Source: Pholiota molesta (Eukaryota > Basidiomycota > Agaricomycetes > Agaricales > Strophariaceae). From it: a stretch of DNA of 64,000 bases. Location: contig JACGCK010000105.1 in assembly GCA_014925825.1 (NCBI GenBank), positions 1 to 64,000 on the forward strand, read 5' to 3'. Below are positions 21,957-34,779 of this stretch, piece after piece. The notes under the pieces are model-generated. The model saw only the letters and a list, made by a program, of their open reading frames with translations. It was not told the origin of the DNA and did no database searches. How positions within the stretch are numbered: the stretch's first letter is position 1; the number at the start of each line of letters is the position of its first letter. A program made the position numbers and the translations under genes.

Positions 21957-24545
21957 GGCCGATTAGCTACAGATCAGGTCAGTCAATGAAGGTGGGAAGA
22001 TGCTGCGAGAAGAAGAAGACAGGCCCCTCCGTGCATGCTGCCCCTCCGTCCGTGCACCCAGCATGCAGTCACCACCCCAGCACCACCCCAGCACCAGCCC
22101 ATCGCCACCACCCACAACGCCACGCAGCCCCACCCCAGAGCGAAAAGGAACACGGAGACCCACCAGATCTAAGGCAGCAGCGCGATAAGCCCGCACTATC
22201 TGTTCTGTATCACAGGCCCATCAGCACCCACACCCACCCAGCGTGCAAAATCACCTACACACCCAGCACCCCCTAGGTTCCGCCGCTCGTCGTGGCGTGG
22301 CGGTTCGTGTTGCGTCGTGGCGTGTCGTGGCGTGCTGCGCCTGCCCAGGCGGAGAGAGATGGGGGGACGGTGTGGTGGATGTTGAGTGAGACCCGGTGCA
22401 CGCGCGATCCGCCGTGTTTGGTTGACGCTTGTTGCTCCCAGGGTCACTCTCTCGTCATCACCACCGTCAAGCCCCTGCCCACACCGCTGCCCACCCAGCT
22501 ATCGACTCACCATCCATCGCGCAGACCTGATTTTATTTTCTGTGTTTTCTCCTATCTGGCTCCTCTTATATCGTAAATTTTTGAAATCGTCTGTCGGCAT
22601 CTACATCCGTCTGAAAATTGTTTTGCCCACGCCAACACCACTTACGACACTTGCTAAACCTATCCAGCACCATTTTATGCGTGCTATTCCAGCCAAATCG
22701 GCCTGTACGCGAGGCCCGTGCATATCCTAACTTTCTTTCCCCAACCTTGCGCTCGGATCCTATCCGACACTCGCCACGTATAACCCTGCCTCCCTACATT
22801 CAAGCTGTCTTATTTCGAGCGCCGCTCGCTGGCGACCGTGTCCAAATATAACGCAAGACCAAAAAAAAAAAAACGACTCGACTATCTGTCTCGCTCTCTG
22901 GCATCTGCTCTCGAATCTTCGCCCAAAGCACCTTCATTTTACTTTCATCAGTTTGATCGATGTGATCTCTAATCAGATCACGCCCCGGGCCACCGCTGGT
23001 GGCACGTTCGTCATCGCTCCAGCTCCTTCTCAATTTAAAACCACGCACGCCATCTGAACGGCCCAGCTTGCTCAATGTCTTCCTTCTCCGTTCTGGCACC
23101 ATGATGATGCCGCCTGTCAGTTTCGCTCAAGTGTACCTTCGCCCACGACTTGACCTACCTGGCCGACTCTCGTGGATCTTGCATTCCCCATACACCGAGG
23201 CGACGCCGTCTGCCCGCTGACCCGCAGCTGGGTGCACCCGCCCGCCTCCTCTGTTTGGCCTTACGGGATGTGAGATTCACGAAGTCGCGCCCCGCTCGTC
23301 GTCCTCTACGAATCATGTAGGTGAACCAGGATCCCATGCGCATTCCTAACCCCTACCCCCGTTCGTCCTCCCATCCGCGCCACTTAAGCGCGTCATCCTG
23401 CCCAAACCCATCTTGAATCTTCTCCGGCCTCGGCCCCAACCGCTCAGCCCCGCTCCGCTTAGCCTGGCTGGCCCTCCAGGGGCGCCGCTCTAGAGCTAGA
23501 GCGCACTGTCGTCTATCGCATGAGCCCACTCTCGCTGTCCGAACATTCAAAAAGATTCGATGGCTGCTACCAAAGCTCTGGGAGCCGCCCGACTCCACTC
23601 TCTATGTCGGATACACAGCTTCTAGGGGTACCTATCGTTAAGTCAATCCTATTTCTCTGCTTCTCGACGAGTAGATCTTCCCTCGCGCGCGTTATCCATG
23701 TGTATGGAAACAGTCTTCGATTGGAACACCGATCATAACCATCGAATTTCAATAATAATGATAACTTATATCGAATTCTGCGTCTCGAAATATGGCGCTT
23801 TGACAGATAATGATTGTAGACTGCTAGTGACTCTGGCAGTGTTCGCCACGCGCTCTATGTCGGATACAACGCTTCTAGGGTACCTGTGGTTAGGTCAATT
23901 TTACTTCTCTGCGTCTCAACATGCGGTTTTTACTTCACGCGCGGTAGCGAGAATATCCTTCAATTTAGACACTGATTATAACTCACACCATTGAGGCTCG
24001 ATGATTCCTTGTGTTTAAATTTCCGTGTCCAAGTATACCACGCGAATCAAAACACGCATGCTCAGTCCCTCCTCTCTATCTTTCCATGCGAACATGAATA
24101 CTATATCTATTCACCCATTCTCAATTTCACCCATCCACATCCCAAATCACATACAAGACGAACGTATCAGTATGTACGCGCGACGTCCGTGTCCCAGACC
24201 GTACCCTTGTCTTATCTCGTCGTCATCATCTATCATCTTGCAACCCTCCTCCTTCTAACATGCAGAGCACCATCCATCCTCAAGAATGATAAATCCACCA
24301 TCATCGATAGGCCCAGTCTTCCCAGCAAAGCAACCCATTTCAACTGGTGCGCGTGAAGGTGCCCGATTTCGGCGGGCAGGTCCTGCATTGCCGCGCAGCT
24401 CGCTGTGACGTTGAATAAAGGTAGCGGTGATTGGGTGCTAATAAGATCTGAATATTGTCCCCACATCGTACTTAGTTCACAAGCGTTATATCACCACCAA
24501 GTAAGAGATATCATATACATAATGCCTGGTATTCGAGGACAAGTA
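21957..24545. other. Intergenic region upstream of ATG4
   Basis: 2.6 kb with no recognisable gene. It holds C/A-rich low-complexity sequence at 22,040-22,140, a GTCGTGGCGT-rich patch at 22,285-22,335, a 14-base A run at about 22,860, and the direct repeat listed separately. It includes the ATG4 5' leader and promoter. Confidence 0.45.
23601..23945. repeat. Short direct repeat pair
   Basis: Two imperfect copies of about 85-90 bp at 23,601-23,690 and 23,857-23,945 share 'ctctatgtcggataca', 'gcttctagg' with 'gtacct', 'ttaggtcaat'-like and 'ctctgc' with 'ctcacgcgcg'-like blocks in the same order, about 256 bp apart. Nothing else is recognised around them. Confidence 0.7.
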
Positions 24546-25430
24546 TCACCGGGGTACACTCACAACAAACTGTTTAAACGCTTGAAAGCACTGCATTATA
24601 ATCCGTCTGTTGACCAACGGCGACATGCCTTCGACTACGAGGCGTGGAGTACCCGGCTGCGGGATGGGTGGGATGAATTTTTCCACCACCGTCGGTGTAG
24701 GCGGACGCTGCCCGCTCGCCACGGCTAAAAGAAGCTCCATCGTCACTGGTATCTTGTAGAACGTCGGCGCCGTCCCGACCATAACCATGCCTGGGAAGGT
24801 CTTACTTTCAAAAACCGCTTCCCCCCAAAACTGTGCCTTTTCCTCCATCTCCATAAAGGCGGAAATTGCGCCTGCGATAAGCTGTGGTTCGGGATCAGGC
24901 ACGATCGGCTCCATAGAGAAAAAGCGCTTTGGGATGTCATCGTTCAGCGAGTCATCCAAGCGCCATGATCTCAGAGGCATACACACCTTATATTCCTTCG
25001 CGAGAAACAGATACTCGAGCCCATTTCTCCATTTCATCACAGAGACGTCCGCCGTGCCACTGACTCGCTTCCCACACATTTCCAATGGCATATCATTCTT
25101 TGTGCGGACGACGCGGTGGCCCTCATCGTACCCCATCATCCTCAGCATGTACACAAGGAAATCAGTCACGAAAGGCTGTTCGTCCCCACGGAACACCGTA
25201 GCACTCTCCAAGTATGCGAAAAAGTCTATATCCGCCTTGGATAGCTGATAGACAGAGTCGGTGGGCTCCTCTCTGTTATCGAGGATGACGCGTGAGACCG
25301 AAGTGAGCTCAGGCAAGCTGGCGCTTCCGAAGAAAGTAGACATATCCACTTCGACGACTTGGATATTGAAGGCAAGGAGCTCGTTCTTCCCCCATTCGTC
25401 GCCAGGTCTCGCTACAGGGAACGTGTTCGC
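24546..25430 (-). CDS. Agaricomycete hypothetical protein, PD-(D/E)XK-like
   Basis: Single open frame of about 294 aa when started at 25430 (MANTFPVARPGDEWGKNEL). The frame is open further upstream to 25,568, but that part is Arg-rich and unlike the rest. A core segment has a conserved-looking Asp in SGTADVSV and, about 17 residues on, AKEYK (ExK), the spacing and order of a PD-(D/E)XK nuclease-type core. Later blocks are DPEPQLIAGAISAF, GMVMVGTAPTFYKIP and NRRIIMQCFQAFKQFV. I recognise these as a family widespread in mushroom genomes with no known role. Nuclease activity is inference only. No intron is evident, no signal peptide. Confidence 0.65.
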   Translation of the reverse strand, partial: ANTFPVARPGDEWGKNELLAFNIQVVEVDMSTFFGSASLPELTSVSRVILDNREEPTDSVYQLSKADIDFFAYLESATVFRGDEQPFVTDFLVYMLRMMGYDEGHRVVRTKNDMPLEMCGKRVSGTADVSVMKWRNGLEYLFLAKEYKVCMPLRSWRLDDSLNDDIPKRFFSMEPIVPDPEPQLIAGAISAFMEMEEKAQFWGEAVFESKTFPGMVMVGTAPTFYKIPVTMELLLAVASGQRPPTPTVVEKFIPPIPQPGTPRLVVEGMSPLVNRRIIMQCFQAFKQFVVSVPR

Positions 25431-27478
25431 CATGAGGGCAGTATCTAACCGAGGACATCCCATTCGCTGGCATGACAGAGCATTAAACGCCCAGTCCGTC
25501 CGGATCAACAACCGCCGGCCACGGCGACACGTGCCACTTCTTGGGCGGTAGCGGCGTAGCGCGTTCAAAGCGCGCTGGTAGCGCGTCGGTCGACTCTCGA
25601 GCTGACCACCGCGGTTGTATTGCGAATCCTACCTGTGTCATGTGCTTTTACCTCATCGCAGCCCATGGCTTACGATTCATGCACACTAAGTACTGTCAGT
25701 CAATGGCCGTGCTGGAATGATACCTACAATAAGTAATCTGCTCCCAAACACAATACGGGCAAAGATTCAACGAGAGAATCTCAGGAGTTAGGAGTCGTTC
25801 ATAAGATATTAATTTTAACAAGAAACACAGCCAAAAAATTAATAGGGGGCGACTATAATGGAATGCAGTACAGCATTTAGAGAACCGAAACAACCCAATT
25901 ATCCTGAGATAGTAATTTCTGCCCTCCTGTTTTTCATGACGAATATGCCACCCATAGCGTATCAGACAAATAGCTGGAGATTAAGACGCTGTGGTGATCG
26001 AAAGCACGTACTTATATAGCCTCAGGGAAAGGTAAATTTATTCTGTGCTAATCGTCCCCACAAATTCCTTCAAATTCTTGCGTCCCATTCCAATGGTCGC
26101 CATCCTCTAGGCTTCCTCGCCCGTCATCGCGTCGAATTTTAGATCGCACGTGCTTCTCACATCTCGAACCAGGAGGCTCCATCACAGTCGGTATATTCCA
26201 CGCACTAGCCAGCAGGCTGCAGCATAAGTCCATTGACAAGTGCTGCATCGTGGAATGTCAACGGAACTGATGATAGGGCGCTCCTGGCGTCATGGAGGCA
26301 TCCGTGAATGATCTTGTTCTTGGAAACATATAACCTGGCGATGAACGATCAATAGTGTTAGAGTATACTCGCACCTAACGGACGCGCCAGCTCCACTATA
26401 CATCCACGTCGTTGGGTATTCGCCAGCCCAATTGGTGAGTTTGATAGATTGAGGTGTAAAATGAGAGGTCAATGACGGACGAAGTCGAATCCCAGTCGCT
26501 GAGAGGGCAGTAGGCTCTTCGCAAGGAGCAGAAGTATTAAAGATGGAGGACAGTATGGTTGCGATAACACAGCCGGTAGACATAATTGGATATTGGGCAA
26601 GCAACATCGCGGTTTGAGTTCACCACTTGAAGCTGCAAAAGGATTGGTTTTGAGCAAGCTAAATTCCATGCTCTTCTAAGAGGCGCCACAATCGACTCCC
26701 TCATTTCGAGTCTATGGAATTTTCACGCTAGTCGTACCAGACCCTCCTGTAGCCAACCCATCGCGTGTGCTGGAAGAACTCGTACCGCTCATTCATAGTT
26801 GCCCCTCATTCTGCATCGTTTTGAATCATCTAGAAATGGACGTAGCTGGATTCCTTTCAGATACGAAGTTCGTAATCGATATGTTCAGATAGACCTAGAG
26901 AGACTCGCGTCATGCTGGACGGCGCATTCGCTAATGGACTGTGAGCAGGATGTGGAAGTTGGTGAAAAGGTGTTTGTGGGAATCAACGTGGGATGGTTTC
27001 CATAGGGTTGCGCTGGGTTGCGCCGATCGGCCCGGCCCATCGCTGGTCTAAAAATACTTGTCTACTGACGCGCTCCGAAGAACATCTGTCTTCCTGTGGT
27101 CTCGCATGCACAGAAAGTCTGGCGGACGATTTGCGAGCATTCAACCAAGGAATTCGCGGAACAACAATTTGTTGCGCGCACATGGCAGATTGTTCGAGGT
27201 CATAAGACGGTGCGATGGAAAACACGCGAAGCTCGGAGGATTGCTCGAATAAAGCTCTAGGATATAGAACAACGGAGAAATAGGTAGGCCACGTGGTGGC
27301 TAGCGGGCGCTTCAAGTTTAACAAGCAAGAAAGAACACGAAGTCTGATTGGGAACATTATTTTCCGACATCTGCACCAACTACGTCCTTCGGATGCTATT
27401 TATTACTTCCATTTACAAAAACGTCATCTAACACCGTCCTTTTCGCGTTAAGACGCTGTAGATACTTTAACCCAACTC
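25431..27478. other. Intergenic region, no firm gene
   Basis: No recognised family. A minus-strand open frame at 26,290-26,607 (105 codons, hydrophobic start MLLAQYPIM) with a plausible GT-AG intron after GAGASVR could be the 5' end of a small or decayed secreted-protein gene, since the downstream frame at 26,050-26,280 contains stops. A 124-codon minus frame at 26,983-27,357 lacks any domain. Confidence in either as a gene is low. Confidence 0.3.
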
Positions 27479-28449
<971 letters not shown>

Positions 28450-28506
28450 GATGGTCAAGTGTAACAAGCCTTGAGCAAACTAATGAGCGATGCACAGATC
28501 GCGTTG

Positions 28507-28514
28507 CTTTTATG
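28507..28514 (-). promoter_or_regulatory. TATA-like box of the xylanase gene
   Basis: CATAAAAG on the minus strand lies about 58-65 bp before the xylanase start codon. The region beyond (28,520-29,190) is a divergent promoter shared with the Fic gene. Confidence 0.45.
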
Positions 28515-29198
28515 CACGCCCGGCAGAAACGCGGTTACACTGGAGTAAATTTCGACGCGTGACATATCTCGAGGAGGGCTGCGGAAAATTGTTAACTTTA
28601 TGTTACCTACATCTGCTTAACCGCTGCAAAATAGATCAACAGGAGCTCAGTAGGTAACGGGCGCCGCTAAAGTGGAGAACAAGTTTTTTCGTTCAAGGTG
28701 TTTGGCAGGCAAGGTCAATCATTTCCGAGCGGTAAATAACTTCGATCAATTCGTATGCCACGTTAATCGCACGTGGCCGTTCAATTTTCCCGACGAGTGT
28801 GTGTTCTCGAAAGTCGAATATGTCCGTGATCGTTCGAATTGAATGAAGTTGTCAACTGTAAAGTTGTAGAGAGATCTGGAGAACTGATGTCGCCGACAAT
28901 GGTTGGACAATTGATGAGAGCGCGCGCTGGCATCAAGTTCAGCGCGAAGAATACCCGTTCCAGACCCCGTTCTCATTCAACTGTGGCGGTCCGGCTGAGC
29001 CACGTTGGATCCACGTGGATCGTGAGGGTGCAGGTAGGTGCAAGTACGCCGGCAAAATGCAAGGGAAACCTTCGGGGACTGGGGCACTTTTAGAAGGTCG
29101 GCTCCGGATGCTCTTGCATCAATCAACAAACACCGGCAACGCTGGCCGCTTGCCGCGGGTCGACGCTCGCTTCATTCTTCCATCTTCCCATCTCAGTC
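28515..29198. other. Divergent spacer between xylanase and Fic gene
   Basis: No gene is seen. Near 28,999-29,020 a CCACGT...ACGTGG near-palindrome around GGATCC could be a binding site, but nothing else supports that. AT-rich up to about 28,900, then rising GC. Confidence 0.4.
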
Positions 29199-30865
29199 AT
29201 GTCCTGCGAATCACCCACATTACTGGCACGCACCCATCTCAATGCTTGCGCGCCGTAGTCAATAACGTTCACAACACAGTTGATACCGGACATTGTATCC
29301 CCCGCAGACCGCCAGCGGATTCTCCATGCATCGTCGCTCGACCAACCATCGAAGCTACTGCTGTACGAGGAACTGGCCTCGGTGTACGACTCACACCCCT
29401 TCTTCCTTGTGCGACTGGCCGAATCAATCGTTGGATATGGCGCGACTGCTGCGGCGATGGATGTCTTCCATCAGGTAATGCATATCCCACCATACCACGC
29501 TGAATCTGAGCGAAGTTATATAGGCGCAGGCCCATCTACTTGAAATGAGCATCGTAGATCAGGTTCTCGACGATGTCGTAGAGAGATACGCATGCGAGGT
29601 GGATGATAAGGCTACGGCAGATTTCGCTGCGTCGGAAAGAAGTAATGTTCTTTCCATGCCACGTTCGAACAATACGCTGATATCTTTTCTCGTGAAGGAG
29701 TGTACTATCAAATTTGGAAACCTACGAAACAGCATGTATTCCCCACAACGGTACCCCATCTTCCGCTAGGGCATCAAGAGGCCAAAGACCAGTGGACCAC
29801 CTTGACATCGTCGGGATCCACTTTCTATCAGCAGTACCTTCGCAAGGTCGCAATCGAAACGAACCACGTGGAAAGCACTTTCCTTGTCACGGGAGAGGTA
29901 CGTTCTCCACCACCGCGTGTATATCTCTCCACCAACTCTCCACCGCTAATGCAGCCTGAATTAGTCGATGCGCGACGTCATCCAGCGCGGGATCGCAGAC
30001 GCCGAGATCAGCACATGTCGTGAAAGCGCCCTCCACGACACATCTACAATCAGGAATATACTCCACGATACCATCGCAGTATGTTCTTCTGCATTCGACT
30101 CAAACTAGTAATCTCAGCCCGATATCTCCAGGCATACGAACTCTTGCTCCCACTCGCAGACGACCCCGCAAGTCTGGACAAATCCGCACTCTGCCGCATC
30201 CATGCAGCCCTCATGAAGACATGTCGTTTTGTCGACACTTACACCCCCCTTGGTATGACGCGGTCAGCGACGCGCAAGACCGTCTTCGTAGCCGGTACCT
30301 ACAACATCCAATGCTGTCCTTTCAACCAGGTCGACGCGGAGCTCGACAGGATATGTAACCTAGCCAAGGTACGCAAGTCTTTCGCCGCGCAGCCGTCTGT
30401 GGATATCGGTGATCTTAGTATGACGTTTTCCGTAGCAATGGAGCCGAACGTGGCGGAACCCATTCGCCACGGCGAGCTGGCTCCACTTGGTGCTCGTCAG
30501 ATGCCACCCCTTCGAGGCACGTCTTCCCACGCATCCCAGCTCCCTCTCCTCGCTGACAAGAACCTACTTTCCCATAGGATGGGAACGGGCGCTTGACGCG
30601 CCTCATCGCCTCCATCCCGCTTATCCGCCACGGGTACCCCCCGCTCTGCATCCCGCTCGCAGAGCGTATGGAGTACTATGACGCGATCAACAAGGTACGT
30701 ACGCTGCGAGCAGCGCTGGCGCGGGACGCCGTCGGTGATACTTATCCACTTCATTTCAATTTGGTGCAGGCGTATACGGGCGACCATCGTGCGCTGGCAG
30801 AGTTCCTCTTGCAAGGCATGCGAGAGAGTATGGCGTCCGTTCAATCCCTTGGAGTTTCGTCCTAA
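29199..30865 (+). CDS. Fic-domain (Fido) protein, probable AMPylase-type
   Basis: Exons read as: up to 29474, 29524-29641, 29698-29897, 29965-30078, 30132-30368, 30436-30516, 30578-30694 and 30770-30865, all in phase. The Fic catalytic motif HPFEDGNGRLTR (HxFx(D/E)GNGRxxR) is complete but split by an intron between HPFE and DGNGR. That intron has a GC donor (GAG|GCACGT) and a CATAG acceptor. Upstream, TNHVES resembles the inhibitory (S/T)xxxE(G/N) helix of Fic enzymes. Such enzymes usually transfer AMP to target hydroxyls. The C-terminus ends QSLGVSS. The 5' end is not resolved: from ATG 29199 the same frame meets TAG at 29256-29258 and then stays open to the first donor, so either an undetected first intron, an indel or a nonsense change is present. 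Divergent from the xylanase; its 3' end is duplicated at 48 kb. Confidence 0.78.
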
Positions 30866-32584
30866 ACAAATTGAAGTATTCTATGTCGATCTCCCGAATA
30901 GTCAGATACCTACATACATCGTGGTGGCAGTATGTTTTGACTGCTAACGATTGCTGTGGCATCTATGTATTTATTATCGAGTCGAGACATCGCATCCGCG
31001 ATAAGTTGGTTATCGGTGCTCGAAATCTTGAATGAACAGGAATGATGGTCAGTATGACTTATTTAAATTATTTGCGTTGTGGTTGTAAAAAAGAGCCGCC
31101 TAGCCAGCCGTTGCGTCGTCCAAATTACCGACTCCTCGGACATTTTATTCAAACTATCGACTTGCATAAAATTCCAGACACTTCGTTGTCAAGTACGATG
31201 CTGCGAAAACACTTCCAAAAGACAGATACAGACGACCATTGAGATGGCCAATTATTGAACATACTTATGGCCACCACCTGAGACTCTCAATCCACGAACC
31301 GGCATTCAATTTTGACCTTGCTAAGAGCCTCTCTGCGAAACGCTCGGATGGAGATTTGGGACGGCAACAATTGAGGAGCTTGCTCTTGTGTGCCACAAAT
31401 TCGTTTGTGCGTCGACCAAATGGAGTGTTGACAGATAGGGCTACAATATACAGCCTGGGCGCCGTAAGAAGCACGATGTCAGTACATGAGCAAGTTTTGG
31501 TTTAGCACCTGTCCGAAACTCACGATACGACATTTCGTGCAATATTTGAGGGACGCGACATCCCTTTGCTCTACCTTGGAGCATCCGTCTCCTTCGCATG
31601 TCCTAATCAGCGCGCCTCCCCAAACGCTGGTTTTAGCGGCTCTCTCTATGTCAAAACCTGGAGCGATTGTCGATTCCTTTCTGTATGTACTCATCGATGA
31701 GAGCATTCCATCCCTTTTGCCAGCCTTCTTGGATGCTTCGGCTGAAGGTGTTTCGATCGCATGGACTATAACGTGATGAGCGATAGAAATTCAACGACTA
31801 GTAAAGAACCCTTACGTAGGCTCCCATATATGCCGTTCCAAAGCATAGGCGAACGCCGGGTCGATGGATCCTCGCATTAGCAGAAGAGTAGCAAGCGCTT
31901 GATTGTGTTCGAGTTCCTTCGCATTATTTGAAGGACGCGGAACATTTTCTTCTGTCCCAGTACTGTCGAAATAATGAACGATTCGTTGATGCTCATCGTC
32001 CCATTTTTCAGCGACAGGCGTTTTTAGGAGACAGCATGTCTTGTAGATCTTTGCCGAGCCGCAGATGCACATGAATTTTAGAGGGTAAGGGTGCCTGTTG
32101 GCGTGGCATTCCTGTAGCGGCTTTCCAGATTAGCAGGGACACATCCGGGCGGGGCGGGGCTGATCCTGAGGCAGCGACTTCGATTTGACTAACGCGAAGA
32201 ATCGCGCTTGTTCGTCGCGACTCGTGAAGCATGCCTAGACGACGGAGCGTGGGAGCGCCATTTTGGCACCGTGCTCGAGAAACAGCGTGATGATCTCCCA
32301 ATTTTTCATCGCGCAGGCCATGCTCAAGAGCGAACGGCCGCCAACAGATCGGTTGACATCAGCATGTTGTTCAACCAAGATACGCACGATCCTCGCACAC
32401 CGCGCCAGATTCCTTTCCTTCTCAGCTGGCGTGTAAAGTTTGTTGGCTTCGTGGTTGGTGATGTAAACACCAGGGATAAAAAAATTGAGCATATCGCGCA
32501 TGCCAACATAAGTGGGGGTGATTCCGTTGCTATCTTCCTGGTCCGGATTCGCACCACATCTGAGCCGCTCGCACAGGGCCAGAC
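30617..32584. repeat. Segmental duplication, copy A
   Basis: This stretch is repeated in the same orientation at 48,036-50,008, with long near-identical runs in both coding and non-coding parts (for example the 30,866-31,260 spacer). Copy A joins the complete Fic gene on its left and unrelated sequence on its right. Confidence 0.9.
31287..32584 (-). pseudogene. Decayed ankyrin/SEC-C/MYND gene (copy A)
   Basis: Close relative of the intact gene at 48,710-50,235. The ankyrin part (LVEQHADVNRSVGG, LFLEHGAK) and MYND part (TCEGDGCSKVEQRDV) are easily read, but there are at least three lesions. After RSVV an indel pair creates TAG (about 32,235-32,237). The Trp of the first SEC-C motif (CPCW) is a TAA stop. 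An extra A near 31,655-31,660 shifts the frame before the MYND finger. The 5' end also differs: the sequence encoding HELLDDLTIW replaces the N-terminal part of the intact gene. A complete protein is not possible without repair of several sites, so it is a true pseudogene rather than a sequencing artefact. Confidence 0.85.
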
Positions 32585-33519
32585 GCTGCTCACGTTCTCA
32601 TTTCTTTCAAACCATATGGTGAGGTCATCAAGAAGCTCGTGAATCACCACGTCCATAGTCATAACATTTTGCAGGCGATGTAAACCAGACCTGTTGAGTC
32701 CTTCGATAGCATGTATCTTGCAAAATCGCAACAGAACTGCGTGGGCGTAAGCAGCGTAAACGCTCTTAATTGCAGATTAATGATTTCGGTTCTTCGAACT
32801 AAGATATAACGTCAGTCCAGTGCAACCAGCAATTCAGAGAAGCCGAATCGGGACAGACATACAGATTCGCAGAAGATGGTCGCTGTAGAGTTGCGCTAGT
32901 CGTTGTAGATCAATGGCGCTTTCGCAGCGGTAGATCTCCCACGCAACGTCAGCTCGGCCTTCGTTTGTCGTGGCTTCGATCAAATGTATCCAAGAAATCC
33001 TGCGCAGATTAAGATAGGGAGGCGGACGTCGAGGACTTGAGCGACCTGTTCGTGCTTTGCTTGAAGCTTCAAGTACCAGACATTTATCATATGCCTCCTC
33101 GATTAGAGCTGATCTGATGGTCAAGCAAGTAGCATGAGCGAGCTCGTGGGCAGTATGTCCTGTCATTCATTGAGACGATTATCTACATAAGGAGTACGCC
33201 GAAAATACAGGCAGTAACGAGACGACATCGTTCATTTGGTAGAACCTCACGACCCATTTGTGGTCGACGGCCTTTGCGTTTGAAAAGCAGGAGATCACTT
33301 GGAACATGAGAAGGAAAGAATTCATTGGAACGTCGTGAAGTAGAATGTTTGGTGTCAGAAGTAGACAATGGAGTAGAAGTATGGTTAGAGGGCGTTATAT
33401 AGGAGTACACATGCAGATCACGGTCTGTACCATTTTTGACGGCAAATGCTACTGCAGCGAGTGAAAGGTTCAGGATTCGTACAGTATGGACTACAAGGGG
33501 GAATGGCATAATAGGAAAA
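32585..33519. other. Unresolved stretch, possibly decayed coding
   Basis: Minus-strand frames at 32,834-33,166 and 33,183-33,587 have coding-like composition (for example RISWIHLIEATT) and GT-AG-like junctions, but I recognise no family and could not join them into one gene. The second overlaps the 3' end of the next gene in another frame. Confidence 0.3.
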
Positions 33520-34683
33520 CTAACAGCTATACTGACAGAATTTGAGGGTCTTCTGCTGCCCGCATTCAATCTATCATGTGGGATCAATTTGAAAGCTTAG
33601 AACTTCGGGTTTAAATGGAACATACCCAATCATATAGCAAACCAAGAACCAGAGATAATCCGTTGAGGTCATGCTCCAGGCGGATTGGGGGCAGATAAGA
33701 TGCGACGCCCCCAGGGCCATCTTTGTTCTTGTTGTAAACAAAAAAGAGCCACTCTTCACCAGTTGTCACGCAACCTCGGAAGGTTGTAAACCTAATTCAT
33801 GCATCAGTATAGATCTCAATGAGGAAAACTCGAAGTACTCGAATCATTGGGACTGAATGACCGCTTCCATAACAGCTTGGGGTAGAGCAGTGAGGGTTTT
33901 TTCAGGCTTTGCTTCGTAAATGCTGCAGGTCAGTGATTGATGGATTTTGGAGTTGGTGAAGGCCAACTGGGGGGACAGCACAATGTTATCTGGAAATCAT
34001 CAGACGTGAAAACAGTCCGGCTGACGAAAGATCTACCTCTGACTGAAGGTGTTCCAAGAGCCATTAAATAATCGACAGCTCCTGCAAAAGATGATCCCCA
34101 GAATCCAATGCCGTGTAGGGAATACGGAATTTGGGGGTGATGGCGACACCAACAGTTGACGTGTCAAGGTTCGTAACGGCATGCAGCATGATAGCGTTAA
34201 TCAAGATTCGGCAGCCAGCTTCAGTCTGAAGCGCAGAATCAACACATGAGCATTCCGACGAACGAAGGATCTGACTGACCTCGAACGCAATATGTTTTCG
34301 GATGTATCTGATCTGCTTCTTGGTTTCGTCGAGGGACAAAGCATCTGGCGTTGTCTTGCCACCGAGGTGCTGCGCTTGACTCCTCCCATTGCTGTTCCAC
34401 TCTAATGCCTCAACGTTGATATGCGCATGAGTGAGGGTCAATACAGTGGCATCGGAAAAGGGAACATACTTTAAGAACCGTTTAGGGGTTAACATAGCAT
34501 GTTGTAGGGGACAAAACTCACTTTCAGTTCGCTAAACTTCCTCACCACTGTCTGTAAGGCGAGGTCAACCTCTCGATCATCGTCATCGTGCTCATCGAGC
34601 TCAAGCTGGAACCTCTTCAGGAGGTCTACCACAGTTGCGGTCTCCTGGTCAGTAAGGTCAGAAAGTTTGCGCCGCTTCGCCAT
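33520..34683 (-). pseudogene. PD-(D/E)XK-like agaricomycete protein with one in-frame TGA
   Basis: Six exons read in phase: 34683-34522, 34468-34126, 34081-34037, 33989-33839, 33791-33626 and 33570-33520, which would give 305 aa. The N-terminus is MAKRRKLSDLTDQE (basic, then acidic DEHDDDD). The core has AVDYLMALG with an Asp and, after a loop, SIYEAKPEK (ExK), then LPQAVMEAVIQSQ, FRGCVTTGEEWLFFV and a short tail. Order and spacing suggest a restriction-endonuclease-like fold, as in hypothetical proteins common in agaricomycetes; activity is inferred only. The frame is interrupted by a single TGA at 33,844-33,846 just after VIQSQ, removing the last third. It may be a recent nonsense change, a base error, or a misread intron. 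The MAKRRK start at 34683 was preferred over upstream ATGs. Confidence 0.6.
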
Positions 34684-34779
34684 CACGTTCAAGACAAGGT
34701 TGAATATTGAATCAAATGCCACGCATGTTGACAAAACCACGTGATTTTAGCGGTCATGGGTTTCGCTCAGAATGGAAGT

